This document shows positions 14,686-24,207 of a stretch of 39,429 bases of DNA, piece by piece. Made by a program: the position numbers and the translations under genes. Under the pieces are notes generated by a model. That model made no database searches. It saw only the letters and a list, made by a program, of their open reading frames with translations, and was not told the origin of the DNA. Source of the DNA: Bacteroidaceae bacterium (lineage in GTDB: Bacteria > Bacteroidota > Bacteroidia > Bacteroidales > Barnesiellaceae_A); assembly GCA_017410245.1 (NCBI GenBank), contig JAFQRE010000001.1, positions 1 through 39,429 on the forward strand, written 5' to 3'. Position 1 is the first letter of the stretch; each line of letters begins with the position of its first letter.

Positions 14686-17600
14686 ATGTCAAGAATGTTA
14701 TTAAATCTTCGCGCTACTCTTGCAGTGCTGTTTGTGGCATTTGCATGGAGTGTTTCGGCACAGACTGTTACCATTACGGGTACAGTGACCGACGAGACCG
14801 GCGAACCTATTATTGGTGCATCTGTCTTGGAGAAGGGTACTCAAGCCGGTGTATCTACCGACATTGATGGAAACTTCTCATTGAAAATTACGGGAAAAAA
14901 TCCCCTCGTAGTATCTTATATCGGTATGGATCCTAAAGAGATTGATGTTGCCGGTAAGAGTCGTATCGATGTCGTATTGCGAGAAAGCTCGGTAGTACTC
15001 GATGACGTAGTAGTGATAGGTTATGGAACAGCCCGTAAGAAAGACCTTACCGGCTCGGTTTCATCTATCTCCTCTAAGGCTATTGAGAATGTGCCTGTTG
15101 TAAACGTGGCCGAAGCCATGTCGGGTAAACTTGCCGGTGTTAATGTAACCACCTCTGAGGGTTCGCCCGATGCCGAGATTAATATCCGTGTGCGTGGTGG
15201 TGGCTCTATCACTCAAGAGAGTACTCCGTTGTACATTGTTGATGGTTTCCCTGTATCGAGTATTTCTGATATTTCTCCTGCCGATATTCAGTCGATCGAT
15301 GTGTTGAAAGATGCATCTTCTACTGCTATATATGGTAGCCGTGGTGCCAATGGTGTGGTGATTATCACTACCAAAACTGCCAAAGAGGGTAAGTTCTCGG
15401 TAAGTTATGATGGTACTTACGGATTTAAGAAGATTGCCAATACACTCGAAGTTCTCAGCCCCTATGAGTTTGCTATGAGTCAGTATGAGCAAGCTGTGTT
15501 GCAAGGTAAACTCGACCGTTACCAAGCATCGTTTGGTTTGTTCCAAGATATCGACCTTTATCAACAGATGAGAGGTATCAACTGGCAAGACGAGGTGTAT
15601 GGTAACACCGGTTCTTATTTTACTCACAACGTGAGCATGTCGGGAGGTACCGAGAAAGTGAGCTATCTGGCATCATACCAACATACCGACGTGAATGCTA
15701 TCATGCTCGATAGTGACTATAAACGCGATAACTTCTCGTTCAAACTCAATGCCAAGCCGTTCAAATGGTTGAAGGTGAACTTCAGTACACGCTATAGCGA
15801 CATGGTAGTGACCGGAGCCGGAGCCAATGACTCGAAATCGGGTGGTGGCGAAACTTCAACCAGCGACTCGCGTCTCAAGCATACCGTTATCTTCCCGCCC
15901 ATCAGTGTTACTTCATTGTATGACGATGGCGATACCGACGAAGATGTGGTAGGCTCGCTTGTTAAACCTACTGTAGCTATTCAAGACAACTACAAGAATC
16001 GTCATCGCCAACTCTACAGCCTCAATGGTGGTGTCTCTATCGATTTTATCAAAAATCTGCAGTTCCGCACCGACTTTGGTATCGAAGGACGTGTTGATGA
16101 AGATAAGATATATAAAGGCTCTTCGACCTACGATGCTCGCAACTCATCGTTGGCACCGGGTATGCCCATCGCTACTATCGTAGATAAAGATACCAAGCGA
16201 TTGCGCAATACCAATACTTTGTCGTATAAATGGACCTCGAAAGATAAGGCTCACAGCCTCAATGCTTTGATAGGAGAGGAGATGACCGTAACAACAGCCG
16301 TAGCCAAGACCAATCGTGTTGAGGGTATTCCTACCATGTTCACTCCCGAACAATGCTTTGGTTACATGACCGAGGGTATTCCTGCCTCAATCGACAATTT
16401 CTATTCTTACGACGACCGCTTGCTTTCGTTCTTTGGCCGTGTGGGATATGACTACTTGGGTCGTTATCTTATTACAGCCACATTCCGTGCCGATGGTTCG
16501 AGCAAGTTTGCCCCCGGCAATCAATGGGGATACTTCCCCTCGGTAGCGGCCGCTTGGCGCATCAGTGATGAGTCTTGGATGGAAGGTGCATCGGGCTGGT
16601 TGGATAACTTGAAACTTCGTGCCAGCTATGGTGTGGCAGGTAACAATAACATCGCAGCCGGTCAGTATCTCAAGATCTATTCTTCCAATACCGAGTTGTG
16701 GATGAATGGTTTCAACTCATATTGGACAGTGGGCAATTCGCTCAATAACCAAGATATCAAGTGGGAGACAACATACACATATAATATAGGTATCGATTTT
16801 GGTTTCTGGCACAATCGCATCAATGGTACTATCGACCTCTATCAGAACGATGTGAAAGACTTGCTTATCGACTTCCCGATACAAGGTACCGGCTATCAGA
16901 CCGTAACTCGCAATATAGGTGCGACTCGCAACCGTGGTGTTGAGTTGGCTCTTAATGCAGCTCTTGTCAATACCAATGACTTTACTCTCGATTTCAACTT
17001 CAATATAGCCTACAACTACAATGAGGTAACCGATTTGGGTGGTCTTGATTACATCTCGGGTATGTCGGGTTGGGCCGGCTCGGAGATTTCGGAGGACTTC
17101 CGCGTTATACAAGGTCAAGCCATGGGTCAGATGTGGGGCTATGTAACCGAAGGCTTCTATACTGCCGATGACTTTACATGGAATGGCAAGCAATGGGTTG
17201 CCAACGAAGGTGTAGTAGATAACAGTGCCATGACAGGCTCTTCTTGGGGCCCCGGCGCACTGAAGATTAAAGACCTCCATGCCGATGGTGTGATAGATGA
17301 GAAAGATATGACTGTGATAGGTTGTGCAATGCCCGACTTTACCGGTGGTTTTGGCATCAATGCTACCTATAAGGGCTTTGACCTATCGGCCGCATTTACC
17401 TACTCAATAGGTAATGAAGTGTACAATGCCAATAAGTTGGAGTTTACCAATACCAGCAAGTACTATCACCGCAACCAATTGGCCTTGATGGGTAGCGAAA
17501 ATCGCTATACTCAGATTGATTGGACTACCGGCGAGCGCATTACCGATCCTGCCGTATTGAACGAGATAAACCAAAATGCTACTATGTGGTCGCCTGTGAT

Positions 17601-17883
17601 GCCTAAGTATGTATTCCACTCGTGGGGTGTAGAAGATGGTTCTTTCCTCCGTCTCAACACGCTTACTTTTGGCTACACACTGCCACACCATCTCACACGT
17701 CAATGGTATATACAACGTCTGCGTGTGTTCTTTACCGGCACCAATCTTTTCTGCCTTACCAACTATACCGGTTACGATCCCGAGGTAAGTACTCGTCGTA
17801 AGTTGCCTTACACTCCCGGTGTAGATTACTCGGCCTATCCCAAGAGCCGTGGCTTTAACTTTGGTGTAAATATAACATTCTAA
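14686..17883 (+). CDS. susC: SusC-type TonB-dependent outer-membrane glycan transporter
   Basis: The 1065-residue protein has a signal peptide ending near SVSAQ. A carboxypeptidase-regulatory-like domain (about 28-105, GTVTDETGEPIIGASV) is followed by a TonB-box region DDVVVIGYGT and a plug domain (IRVRGGGS, PLYIVDGFP, DASSTAIYGSRGANGVVIITTK). The rest is a 22-strand-type barrel ending in Phe, as required for outer-membrane assembly. It imports oligosaccharides with energy from TonB. The SusD partner starts 14 bases after its stop. No sigma/anti-sigma pair or hybrid two-component regulator is adjacent, so regulation is not visible. Length is within the usual range for the family. Confidence 0.95.
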   Translation: MSRMLLNLRATLAVLFVAFAWSVSAQTVTITGTVTDETGEPIIGASVLEKGTQAGVSTDIDGNFSLKITGKNPLVVSYIGMDPKEIDVAGKSRIDVVLRESSVVLDDVVVIGYGTARKKDLTGSVSSISSKAIENVPVVNVAEAMSGKLAGVNVTTSEGSPDAEINIRVRGGGSITQESTPLYIVDGFPVSSISDISPADIQSIDVLKDASSTAIYGSRGANGVVIITTKTAKEGKFSVSYDGTYGFKKIANTLEVLSPYEFAMSQYEQAVLQGKLDRYQASFGLFQDIDLYQQMRGINWQDEVYGNTGSYFTHNVSMSGGTEKVSYLASYQHTDVNAIMLDSDYKRDNFSFKLNAKPFKWLKVNFSTRYSDMVVTGAGANDSKSGGGETSTSDSRLKHTVIFPPISVTSLYDDGDTDEDVVGSLVKPTVAIQDNYKNRHRQLYSLNGGVSIDFIKNLQFRTDFGIEGRVDEDKIYKGSSTYDARNSSLAPGMPIATIVDKDTKRLRNTNTLSYKWTSKDKAHSLNALIGEEMTVTTAVAKTNRVEGIPTMFTPEQCFGYMTEGIPASIDNFYSYDDRLLSFFGRVGYDYLGRYLITATFRADGSSKFAPGNQWGYFPSVAAAWRISDESWMEGASGWLDNLKLRASYGVAGNNNIAAGQYLKIYSSNTELWMNGFNSYWTVGNSLNNQDIKWETTYTYNIGIDFGFWHNRINGTIDLYQNDVKDLLIDFPIQGTGYQTVTRNIGATRNRGVELALNAALVNTNDFTLDFNFNIAYNYNEVTDLGGLDYISGMSGWAGSEISEDFRVIQGQAMGQMWGYVTEGFYTADDFTWNGKQWVANEGVVDNSAMTGSSWGPGALKIKDLHADGVIDEKDMTVIGCAMPDFTGGFGINATYKGFDLSAAFTYSIGNEVYNANKLEFTNTSKYYHRNQLALMGSENRYTQIDWTTGERITDPAVLNEINQNATMWSPVMPKYVFHSWGVEDGSFLRLNTLTFGYTLPHHLTRQWYIQRLRVFFTGTNLFCLTNYTGYDPEVSTRRKLPYTPGVDYSAYPKSRGFNFGVNITF

Positions 17884-17896
17884 TATCGATATAATT

Positions 17897-19819
17897 ATGA
17901 AACATATAGGATATAAAACATTATTAGCTGTGGCATGTCTTTGCTGGGTGGGTTGTACCGATACTCCCTTCTTGCAAGTAGAGACAGACTCGGGTATGGA
18001 CGAGAGTGTTATCTTCTCGAAGGTAGAGACTACCGAAGGACAGATTGCATCGATATATCATACAATGGGTGAGACAAACTCATACCGCAACAACCTTACC
18101 AATAACATGGGTGTAAATACCGATATAGAACTGCAAACGGGTAGTGCCGATGATGATGCAGCAACTGCCGATAATCGTCGCTCGTTGGCTGTTTATATGC
18201 AGACTGCCGGTTTGCAAGACAACTGGTCGGCTACTAATGGTAGAGACCCATTCTCGCAACTCTATTCGGCTATTGAGCGTTGTAATAATGCTATAGTGGG
18301 TATAAAGAAGTATGGCAATCCTCAGCCCGGAACGCACATGGGTGCTCTCTATGCCGAGGCACTCACATTGCGAGCCTTCTTCTACTTCGACCTTATCAAG
18401 TATTGGGGTGATGTACCTGCGCGTTTCGAGCCCCTCACTATGGAGACTGCTTGGTTGCCCAAGAGCGATCGCGTGGTAATATACGATCAAATACTCAACG
18501 ACCTTGATATTGCCGATGACTATGCTGCATGGCCCGGCGAATATAGCTATGTGACTGTAGAACGTGCCAATCGTGGCTTTACTAAGGCTCTGCGTGCTCG
18601 CATTGCCATGAATGCTGCAGGTAAGGCTCTCGTGCGCGAAAATCGTAATTACGAAAATCCCTATACCGTAGGAGGCGATCCCGGTAAGATCGATTGGGTG
18701 TATGAAGATGAGGCTCGTCGTCAGGAGCTTTGGGGCATTGTAAAGAACGAGTGCGAAGAGCTATTGGCATCGGGTTACTTTACATTCCCCACCGATCGTG
18801 GCTCTTTCGAGCAATTCTGGCGCGACATCATGAGCGATGTTATATCGGTAGGACGTGAGTCGGTATTCGAGATTGGCTTCCGCACAGGTCGTGGTCGTGT
18901 TGCTCACACCTTTGGAGCATATCATGACGAGGCCGATAAGTATGTATCGAAGAAAGTAAGTCCCTACTTCATGGCTTCGCCCATCTACTATTATCGTTTC
19001 CAAGAAGGCGATGTGCGTCGTGATGTTACTGTAGTGCCTTATAAATATGTGAAGAGCGATAAGAAACTCTCCGGTAGTGCCGATGGTTTCCAAACCATAT
19101 CTAATATCTCAAAAATGTATTTTGGTAAGTTCCGCGCCGAGTATCGCGACATCAAGAGCGTTGGTGTGCTCACCAATGCCGAGAACGACGAGGGTATTAA
19201 CTTCCCCATTATGCGTTTGGCCGATGTTGTATTGATGGCTGCCGAGGCCAACTGTATGCTGGGTGACCAAGGTACTGCCATGCAGTATGTGCAGATGATA
19301 CGCAAACGTGCTTTTGGTGGCGATGGCGCATTGGATCGCATTCCCTATAATACAGGCTCTCAAGCCGGTGTTCTCAAGGCTATCAAAGATGAGCGTATGT
19401 TTGAGTTTGCCGAAGAACTTATTCACAAGCAAGACCTCATTCGTTGGGGTGAACTCAAAGAGGCTATGGATAAAGCAAAAGAGGAGACTGCCGAGTTGCG
19501 CGAGTGTATTGGCGACTTCCATACCATGATGGACTCGGGCGAGCCTCGCAAGGTTTACTACAGACTCAAAGCCGACCTCGAAACTCTCGAATATCACAAT
19601 ATCGACCCCTATGAGGAGACATTCACACCTGCCGTAGGCGATGAGTGGCAAGAAGCCAAGTGGGCCAATGGTGAGAGCAATGGCGAGTTGTATTTGTCCG
19701 ACGAATGGATTAACAAGGTATATTATCAAGGTGACCCCGACAAACGTCAGTTGTTGCCTATCATGTCAATCCTTGTTGCCGGTAGTCAGAATACATTGGT
19801 AAATGATTATGGATATTAA
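17897..19819 (+). CDS. susD: SusD/RagB-family surface glycan-binding lipoprotein
   Basis: The 640-residue protein has lipobox CLCWVGC (lipidated Cys20). The SusD-type TPR-like helical core is seen as YRNNLTNNMG, IERCNNAIVGI, YAEALTLRAFFYFDLIKYWGDVPAR and RGFTKALRARIAMNAAGKAL. The C-terminal SusD motif is seen in FPIMRLADVVLMAAEANCMLGD and IKDERMFEFAEELIHKQDLIRWGE. It sits on the cell surface as a lid over the SusC barrel and binds the glycan. It lies 14 bases after susC and 7 bases before the next lipoprotein gene, so the three form one operon. Confidence 0.95.
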   Translation: MKHIGYKTLLAVACLCWVGCTDTPFLQVETDSGMDESVIFSKVETTEGQIASIYHTMGETNSYRNNLTNNMGVNTDIELQTGSADDDAATADNRRSLAVYMQTAGLQDNWSATNGRDPFSQLYSAIERCNNAIVGIKKYGNPQPGTHMGALYAEALTLRAFFYFDLIKYWGDVPARFEPLTMETAWLPKSDRVVIYDQILNDLDIADDYAAWPGEYSYVTVERANRGFTKALRARIAMNAAGKALVRENRNYENPYTVGGDPGKIDWVYEDEARRQELWGIVKNECEELLASGYFTFPTDRGSFEQFWRDIMSDVISVGRESVFEIGFRTGRGRVAHTFGAYHDEADKYVSKKVSPYFMASPIYYYRFQEGDVRRDVTVVPYKYVKSDKKLSGSADGFQTISNISKMYFGKFRAEYRDIKSVGVLTNAENDEGINFPIMRLADVVLMAAEANCMLGDQGTAMQYVQMIRKRAFGGDGALDRIPYNTGSQAGVLKAIKDERMFEFAEELIHKQDLIRWGELKEAMDKAKEETAELRECIGDFHTMMDSGEPRKVYYRLKADLETLEYHNIDPYEETFTPAVGDEWQEAKWANGESNGELYLSDEWINKVYYQGDPDKRQLLPIMSILVAGSQNTLVNDYGY

Positions 19820-19826
19820 TCTCTAA

Positions 19827-21533
19827 ATGAACAGATTTATGAAAAAAATAAATAAATGGGCTATATGGAGCACGCTGGGTGCAGCTCTGCTCTTGTCGGC
19901 TTGCCAAGACAATAGCATTACAGGAGAAATAGATTATCCCGAAGAGAATGTTTCGCGTCTCTTTGCTCCCATCGAGTTCACTTATATCAATCCTGTTATA
20001 GATGGATATGAGTTGGAGTGGTCGTCGGTGAGAGGTGCCGAAGGATATATCTTGCAGTTTAGCGAGGACTCTCTCTTTAACGAGGGAAGTGAGGAGTATT
20101 ATGCCGGACACCCCAATATCGTGCGCAATGTGATGAGCGATACTATTGCATCGCCCACTGGAAAAGCCACAGTGGGTGGTTTGGGTCTCAATCACGATCT
20201 CTTTATTCGTGTGTCGGCCTATGCTGCCGGTATTGAGCAATCGCACTGGTTGGTATCGGAGAAGTCGTACAAAACACTCGACCGTCCTATCCCCACTGTA
20301 CTCAAGGAGGTCAATCGCAACGAAGTATATACAACCGAGGCTACCATCGAGTGGTATGTAGATTCGTTGGTAAACAACCCGATGGATCAACTCATCATCA
20401 AGGTGAATGGCGAGACCGAAGAGGTGGTTGTTGCACTCGATGCCGCTACACAACAAGCCGGTAGCTATACTTTCACCAACTTGCTCGAGGGTACTACCTA
20501 CTTGGTACGTGGTCACGATAGTGCTATCGATGGCGTATTTGGCGACTACAACGAGGTGTCGTTCAAGACCAAGAGTGGTGTCGGTGATGCTGTGGTATAT
20601 GATGGTGTAGAAGACTTCAATGCTCTCATCGATCGTCTGCCCGATGGTAGTACTATCTATATCCCCGCAGGTATGTTTGTAACCTTGCTCAATGGAGAAG
20701 GTAATCCGGTGAATGTCAATATCACCAAAGACCTTACCATTCGCGGTGAAAGCTCAACAGAGGGTAAACCTACAATCCAATTCAAGGAGTTCCGTCTATT
20801 TGGCGACTTGGGAACTGTAACATTCGAGAACATTCGTTTTGAAGGTAAGAGCGGTTGGAGTTATGTAGTAAACCTCAAAGACGATGGCGACAAGAAATTC
20901 TTGGGCTGTGGCGAGTTGAACTTTATCGATTGTGAAATAACAGGGTATGACAATGCCATTATTCGTCATCAAGCTACCGAAGGTACAGGCTTGGGGCGCA
21001 TCAATATGGACAACTGCTATGTACACGACTTCAATACCGGCGGTACAAGCTATGCTTGCTTCATGTTTAAGAATGTCGACTATTATGTAGAAGAATTCTC
21101 ATTAACCAACTCTACCTTCTACAACGTAGGTACCAATATCATCGAGCACCGTTCAAAAGCCGGCTTGGGTCGCAATTGTAATGCTGTAGTACGCAATTGT
21201 ACATTCCAAAACTGTGGTAAGAACTCGCGCTATATGTTCGACTTTGGTGACACCGATACCGGTAACATCTTGTTTGAGAAGAACGTATTTGGTGCTGTGA
21301 TGGATCCTGCAACACATAAGGGCTATCGTGGCAATACCGTAGTAGGCGATGTTGTAAACTGCTATGCTACCGATGACTTTGTCTTTGCAAGTTCGGTAGG
21401 TATCTTTGAGAACGTAACCCTGTTTGGTGGTGCCGCAGCCGATGTGTTTGTCGATGCCGAGAATGGCAACCTCACCCTCACAGGTGTAGCAGCTCCGCTC
21501 TCGGGCTCTATCGGTGACCCGCGCTGGTGGTAA
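19827..21533 (+). CDS. Surface lipoprotein with FN3-like and DUF4957/DUF5123-like beta-helix domains
   Basis: The 568-residue protein has lipobox LLLSAC (Cys26). Residues about 45-140 and 145-240 read like two fibronectin-III-type domains (EWSSVRGAEGYILQFSEDS; ATIEWYVDS to FGDYNEVSFKT). From about 245 to the end there is a right-handed beta-helix pattern (LTIRGESS, VTFENIRFEG, CGELNFIDCEITGYDN, VVRNCTFQNCGK), consistent with DUF4957 and DUF5123. No polysaccharide-lyase active site is evident. It occupies the SusE/SusF position and is probably a surface glycan-binding protein. In my knowledge such domains appear in pectin-related loci, which hints at the substrate. A second ATG at 19839 is also possible. 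Confidence 0.75.
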   Translation: MNRFMKKINKWAIWSTLGAALLLSACQDNSITGEIDYPEENVSRLFAPIEFTYINPVIDGYELEWSSVRGAEGYILQFSEDSLFNEGSEEYYAGHPNIVRNVMSDTIASPTGKATVGGLGLNHDLFIRVSAYAAGIEQSHWLVSEKSYKTLDRPIPTVLKEVNRNEVYTTEATIEWYVDSLVNNPMDQLIIKVNGETEEVVVALDAATQQAGSYTFTNLLEGTTYLVRGHDSAIDGVFGDYNEVSFKTKSGVGDAVVYDGVEDFNALIDRLPDGSTIYIPAGMFVTLLNGEGNPVNVNITKDLTIRGESSTEGKPTIQFKEFRLFGDLGTVTFENIRFEGKSGWSYVVNLKDDGDKKFLGCGELNFIDCEITGYDNAIIRHQATEGTGLGRINMDNCYVHDFNTGGTSYACFMFKNVDYYVEEFSLTNSTFYNVGTNIIEHRSKAGLGRNCNAVVRNCTFQNCGKNSRYMFDFGDTDTGNILFEKNVFGAVMDPATHKGYRGNTVVGDVVNCYATDDFVFASSVGIFENVTLFGGAAADVFVDAENGNLTLTGVAAPLSGSIGDPRWW

Positions 21534-21546
21534 TATCACCCTGTAA

Positions 21547-21590
21547 AAAACAGCACCCCTACGCATTACGAAGCGCGGGGGTGCTGTTTT
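21547..21590 (+). terminator. Strong terminator of the susC/susD operon
   Basis: AAAACAGCACCCC (21547-21559) pairs with GGGGTGCTGTTTT (21578-21590), with a small CGC/GCG inner stem. The T-rich right arm makes a good rho-independent terminator 13 bases after the stop codon. Confidence 0.85.
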
Positions 21591-21736
21591 ATTTGTTGTC
21601 GGTGGTATTCAGTCTCTTTATTTTAAATGGTATTTTGGTTCTTTATTTTATGAGTTAAAACAAGGTCAAGAAGGGCTTTGTTTTTGTCAGCGTTGTCATT
21701 TTATCGGACACCAATAATAAGAGTCACGTCTTATTA

Positions 21737-22648
21737 TCAGAACATAATAGACATTGCTATGTTGAGCGGTTTGTTCTGCTTGAGGACATACTCTTTGCTG
21801 GACGATACATCGATGAGGCCTTTCTCGGTGCTTACGTTGAATTGTATGGCACCAATGCGTATGCCTCCTCCATATGAAAAAGCTACATTGTATCGCTCTC
21901 CCGAGGGTATGATACTGCCATATATATCTTTGTTGTCTTCAAATGGGGTGTACTCGCCTTGGCGAGTCTTCGACATATTGCCCAAGAACGCATATTCGGC
22001 AGTGAAACCTCCGTAGAAAAAGAGTTGGAAGCTCTTGGCAAAATTGAGACGATACTCAACGTGTAATGGAAAACGAATAGCGTGCTCGTTGAGAGTGTTA
22101 TAATAGTAGTATTGTTCTGCTGCGTTAAAGTCCTCTATGAGCGTGCTCTTGTAGTGGTAGTACTCATAGTATAGGCCGGTATTGAGTCCAAAGCCGTACT
22201 TGAACAGCGGGTTATAACGTATGCCGAATTGAATACCATGCAACCAACTGCTATCGAATAGTCCTACGTTGGTTACATTGCCATCGGGTGTTTCTTTGCT
22301 CCATAATTTAGAGGTGTATCCTGCTACAAACCCCCAAAAACTCTTGGTGCGGGGCGAGTTGAAAGACCTTTTCTTCTTTTTCTTTCTTTTGCCGGCGGGA
22401 ATATACTCTATCTCTTCATCATCATCATCGTAGTTGTCTATTTGACTATAATTGTCGGCCTCGGCGGTGACGAATGATGTGGTAGCTGTAGTGATCGAAA
22501 AGGCTATCTCGTCCTCATCGTACTGGGGGAGTATTGTATAGGGGTCTTGATATAGAAGAGAGTTGTCACTCAACTGCGTGGAATGAGGGTTGGCAATAGC
22601 TACTATTGTGGCCATTGCGATAAACAGATGTGTTATGATAGTTCTCAT
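21737..22648 (-). CDS. Outer-membrane beta-barrel protein (PorT-like type)
   Basis: From the ATG at 22648 the protein has 303 residues with a signal peptide (MRTIITHLFIAMATIVAIAN). A charged linker follows, with an acidic run (DDDDEEIEY) and then a basic run (KRKKKKKR). The remainder (about 95-303) alternates aromatic and polar residues typical of an eight-strand barrel: IQFGIRYNPLF, YGFGLNTGLYYEYY, FPLHVEYRLNFAK, LFFYGGFTAEYAF and a C-terminal NIAMSIMF ending in Phe. Function is unknown. ATG 22654 is almost as good. The longer in-frame form (to 22810) runs through the promoter at 22679-22708 and is rejected. It lies after the omega gene in the same direction, beyond a hairpin, so it probably has its own transcript. 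Confidence 0.7.
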   Translation of the reverse strand: MRTIITHLFIAMATIVAIANPHSTQLSDNSLLYQDPYTILPQYDEDEIAFSITTATTSFVTAEADNYSQIDNYDDDDEEIEYIPAGKRKKKKKRSFNSPRTKSFWGFVAGYTSKLWSKETPDGNVTNVGLFDSSWLHGIQFGIRYNPLFKYGFGLNTGLYYEYYHYKSTLIEDFNAAEQYYYYNTLNEHAIRFPLHVEYRLNFAKSFQLFFYGGFTAEYAFLGNMSKTRQGEYTPFEDNKDIYGSIIPSGERYNVAFSYGGGIRIGAIQFNVSTEKGLIDVSSSKEYVLKQNKPLNIAMSIMF

Positions 22649-22678
22649 TTGCATGCGGTTGTGTGTCTCTATATCGTA

Positions 22679-22708
22679 CAAATGTAATGAAAAGTAAATA
22701 AAAACAAT
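22679..22708 (-). promoter_or_regulatory. Promoter of the beta-barrel gene
   Basis: On the minus strand, ATTG and TACATTTG (22679-22686) are separated by 18 bases. The -7 element is perfect and the -33 has one mismatch. Transcription would begin about 20 bases before the start codon. Confidence 0.55.
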
Positions 22709-22772
22709 GGCCCTTATGTCGTAAAAAGGCTTAATCTTAACATTTTTAGGGTAAAACAGCAGCGATATACTG

Positions 22773-22811
22773 CGTGAGGCAATCCGTCTGAATAAGATGG
22801 GTTGCCTCACG
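22773..22811 (-). terminator. Hairpin after the bamD-omega genes
   Basis: CGTGAGGCAA (22773-22782) pairs with TTGCCTCACG (22802-22811) around a 19-base loop. It lies 33 bases after the omega stop codon on the minus strand. The T-run is better on the plus strand, so efficiency for the minus-strand genes is uncertain. Confidence 0.55.
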
Positions 22812-22843
22812 TTTTACCTAAATGAGTATATGTGACGTAAATA

Positions 22844-23194
22844 TCAATCGATATCTTCGTCTATCTCTTTGTCTTTCTCGGGGTTGCGGTGATATACACG
22901 ACCCTCTATGTACTCTTGTGTAGCAATGAGTGTTGCTTTGGGAAGTTTCTCGTAGTAGCGCGATACCTCTATTTGCTCGCGGTTCTCGTTCTCTTCTTCC
23001 ATGTTGTCTTTGTCGGAACTGGCAGCAAACTCTTGCAGTTTGTTGTCAAGTTCTTCTTTCATCTCGCGCGATATTTGGTTGGCACGTTTGGCAATGATGC
23101 TTACGGTTTCATAAACATTACCTGTATCTTCCGACAAGCTTATCATGTCGCGAGTCACTGTGTTGGTGGGAGCGTTTGATTTCTTATAATCCAT
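22844..23194 (-). CDS. rpoZ: RNA polymerase Rpb6/omega-type subunit
   Basis: The 116-residue protein matches the Bacteroidota Rpb6-like omega: it begins MDYKKSNAPTNTVTRD, followed by ETVSIIAKRANQISREMKEELDNKLQEFA and ENREQIEVSRYYEKLPK. The R-A-N-Q-I helix corresponds to the conserved omega/Rpb6 helix that braces the beta-prime subunit. It is a cytoplasmic RNA polymerase component. It starts 24 bases after the bamD stop codon and is probably cotranscribed with it, an arrangement I recall from other Bacteroidales. Confidence 0.85.
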   Translation of the reverse strand: MDYKKSNAPTNTVTRDMISLSEDTGNVYETVSIIAKRANQISREMKEELDNKLQEFAASSDKDNMEEENENREQIEVSRYYEKLPKATLIATQEYIEGRVYHRNPEKDKEIDEDID

Positions 23195-23218
23195 AGTGCT
23201 TATAATAAATTGTTTTTT

Positions 23219-24019
23219 TTAATTCTTTACATATCGGCTGGCAGCCTTAAATATTTGTTGAGCCTCTTTGCTGTTGGTTCCGTCGGGAAACTCATTGATA
23301 AACGAATAGTACTCGTCGATAACGCCTCTGAAACGTTCGGCCTTTTTCTCCTCGTAGCTTTGTACTGCCTCTTGATACTTCGACTTGAGTATGAGCATCA
23401 TCAAGGTCTCTTTGTACTGGGTATAGGGATACTCTTTGAGTGCATTCTGTGCTGTGATGATGGCAGACTGGTAATTGTTGCCCAAATAGTTGCCTAAGTT
23501 GTAGTAGAGCTGGGCATTGAGTACTTCCTTGTACACAAGTTTGTCTTGTAGCTCAAATATTATCTTTTGCGCCTCGGGAGCCTTCTCGCTGCGAGGATAG
23601 TAGTCGAGAAATTGTTGCATCTCTTCTATGGCCTTGTATGTGCCGCTCTGGTCGAGGCGAGGGTCGGGCGAGTCTAAATAATAGCCATAGCCACAATAGT
23701 ATCGCGACAACTCGGCATATTCGCCTCGTGGAAAGTTGCGATAATATGCCTTGAAGTATTCGCCTGCAGTCAGATAGTCTTTGTTTTCGTAGTAACTACG
23801 AGCCAACAGGTATAGTGCTTCCTCGGCTTTGTTCGAGCCTTTGTATATGGTTACAAGTTCTTCAAGCAAGGTGGCACACTCGAGATATTTGCCACTCTCA
23901 AAGGCATTCTTGGCGTATTCGTACTTCATTTCATAGTCGGTACTTTTACGCACTTTCTCAAACTCACCGCATGAGCTCAAGAGCAATATCAAGAGTGAAA
24001 ATATAAATATCTTGCGCAT
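23219..24019 (-). CDS. bamD: Outer-membrane assembly lipoprotein BamD
   Basis: From the ATG at 24019 the protein has 266 residues with lipobox LLLSSC (Cys17). The rest consists of TPR-like helices: YEYAKNAFESGKYLECATLLEEL, ALYLLARSYYENKDYLTAGEYFKAYYRNFPRGEYAE, EEMQQFLDYYPRSEKAPEA and a YSFINEFPDGTNSKEAQ repeat near the end. This is the BamD/YfiO pattern. It works at the periplasmic side of the outer membrane with BamA in inserting beta-barrel proteins. The longer start (24061) passes through the -7 element at 24040-24047, so 24019 is preferred. It heads the operon with the omega gene. Confidence 0.88.
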   Translation of the reverse strand: MRKIFIFSLLILLLSSCGEFEKVRKSTDYEMKYEYAKNAFESGKYLECATLLEELVTIYKGSNKAEEALYLLARSYYENKDYLTAGEYFKAYYRNFPRGEYAELSRYYCGYGYYLDSPDPRLDQSGTYKAIEEMQQFLDYYPRSEKAPEAQKIIFELQDKLVYKEVLNAQLYYNLGNYLGNNYQSAIITAQNALKEYPYTQYKETLMMLILKSKYQEAVQSYEEKKAERFRGVIDEYYSFINEFPDGTNSKEAQQIFKAASRYVKN

Positions 24020-24039
24020 AATATATCTTTTACGAACTG

Positions 24040-24047
24040 CAAAGTTA
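24040..24047 (-). promoter_or_regulatory. -7 element for bamD
   Basis: On the minus strand the sequence reads TAACTTTG, a perfect TAnnTTTG, 20 bases upstream of the bamD start. The -33 region is weak. Confidence 0.5.
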
Positions 24048-24142
24048 CACAATCCTGCCAAATAAAACCAATTTGTGATGAATTTTTAACGTATAATTGC
24101 CCCCTTATGTTGTAAATTCTCCTTTTTAATACTGTAAATTCA

Positions 24143-24171
24143 TTTGGAGAGAAGGAAAATTGTTATATTTG
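24143..24171 (+). promoter_or_regulatory. Promoter of the pspC-domain gene and probably uvrB
   Basis: TTTG (24143-24146) and TATATTTG (24164-24171) are separated by 17 bases, slightly short. The start codon of the PspC-domain gene follows 36 bases later. Confidence 0.55.
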
Positions 24172-24207
24172 CATTTAAACTTAGTATGAAATTTAAAATT
24201 TAAAATT

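Noticed and set aside
19761..20516. Minus-strand open frame of 251 codons
   Set aside because: Antisense to the end of susD and the start of the beta-helix lipoprotein, both well supported. No domain or start signal.
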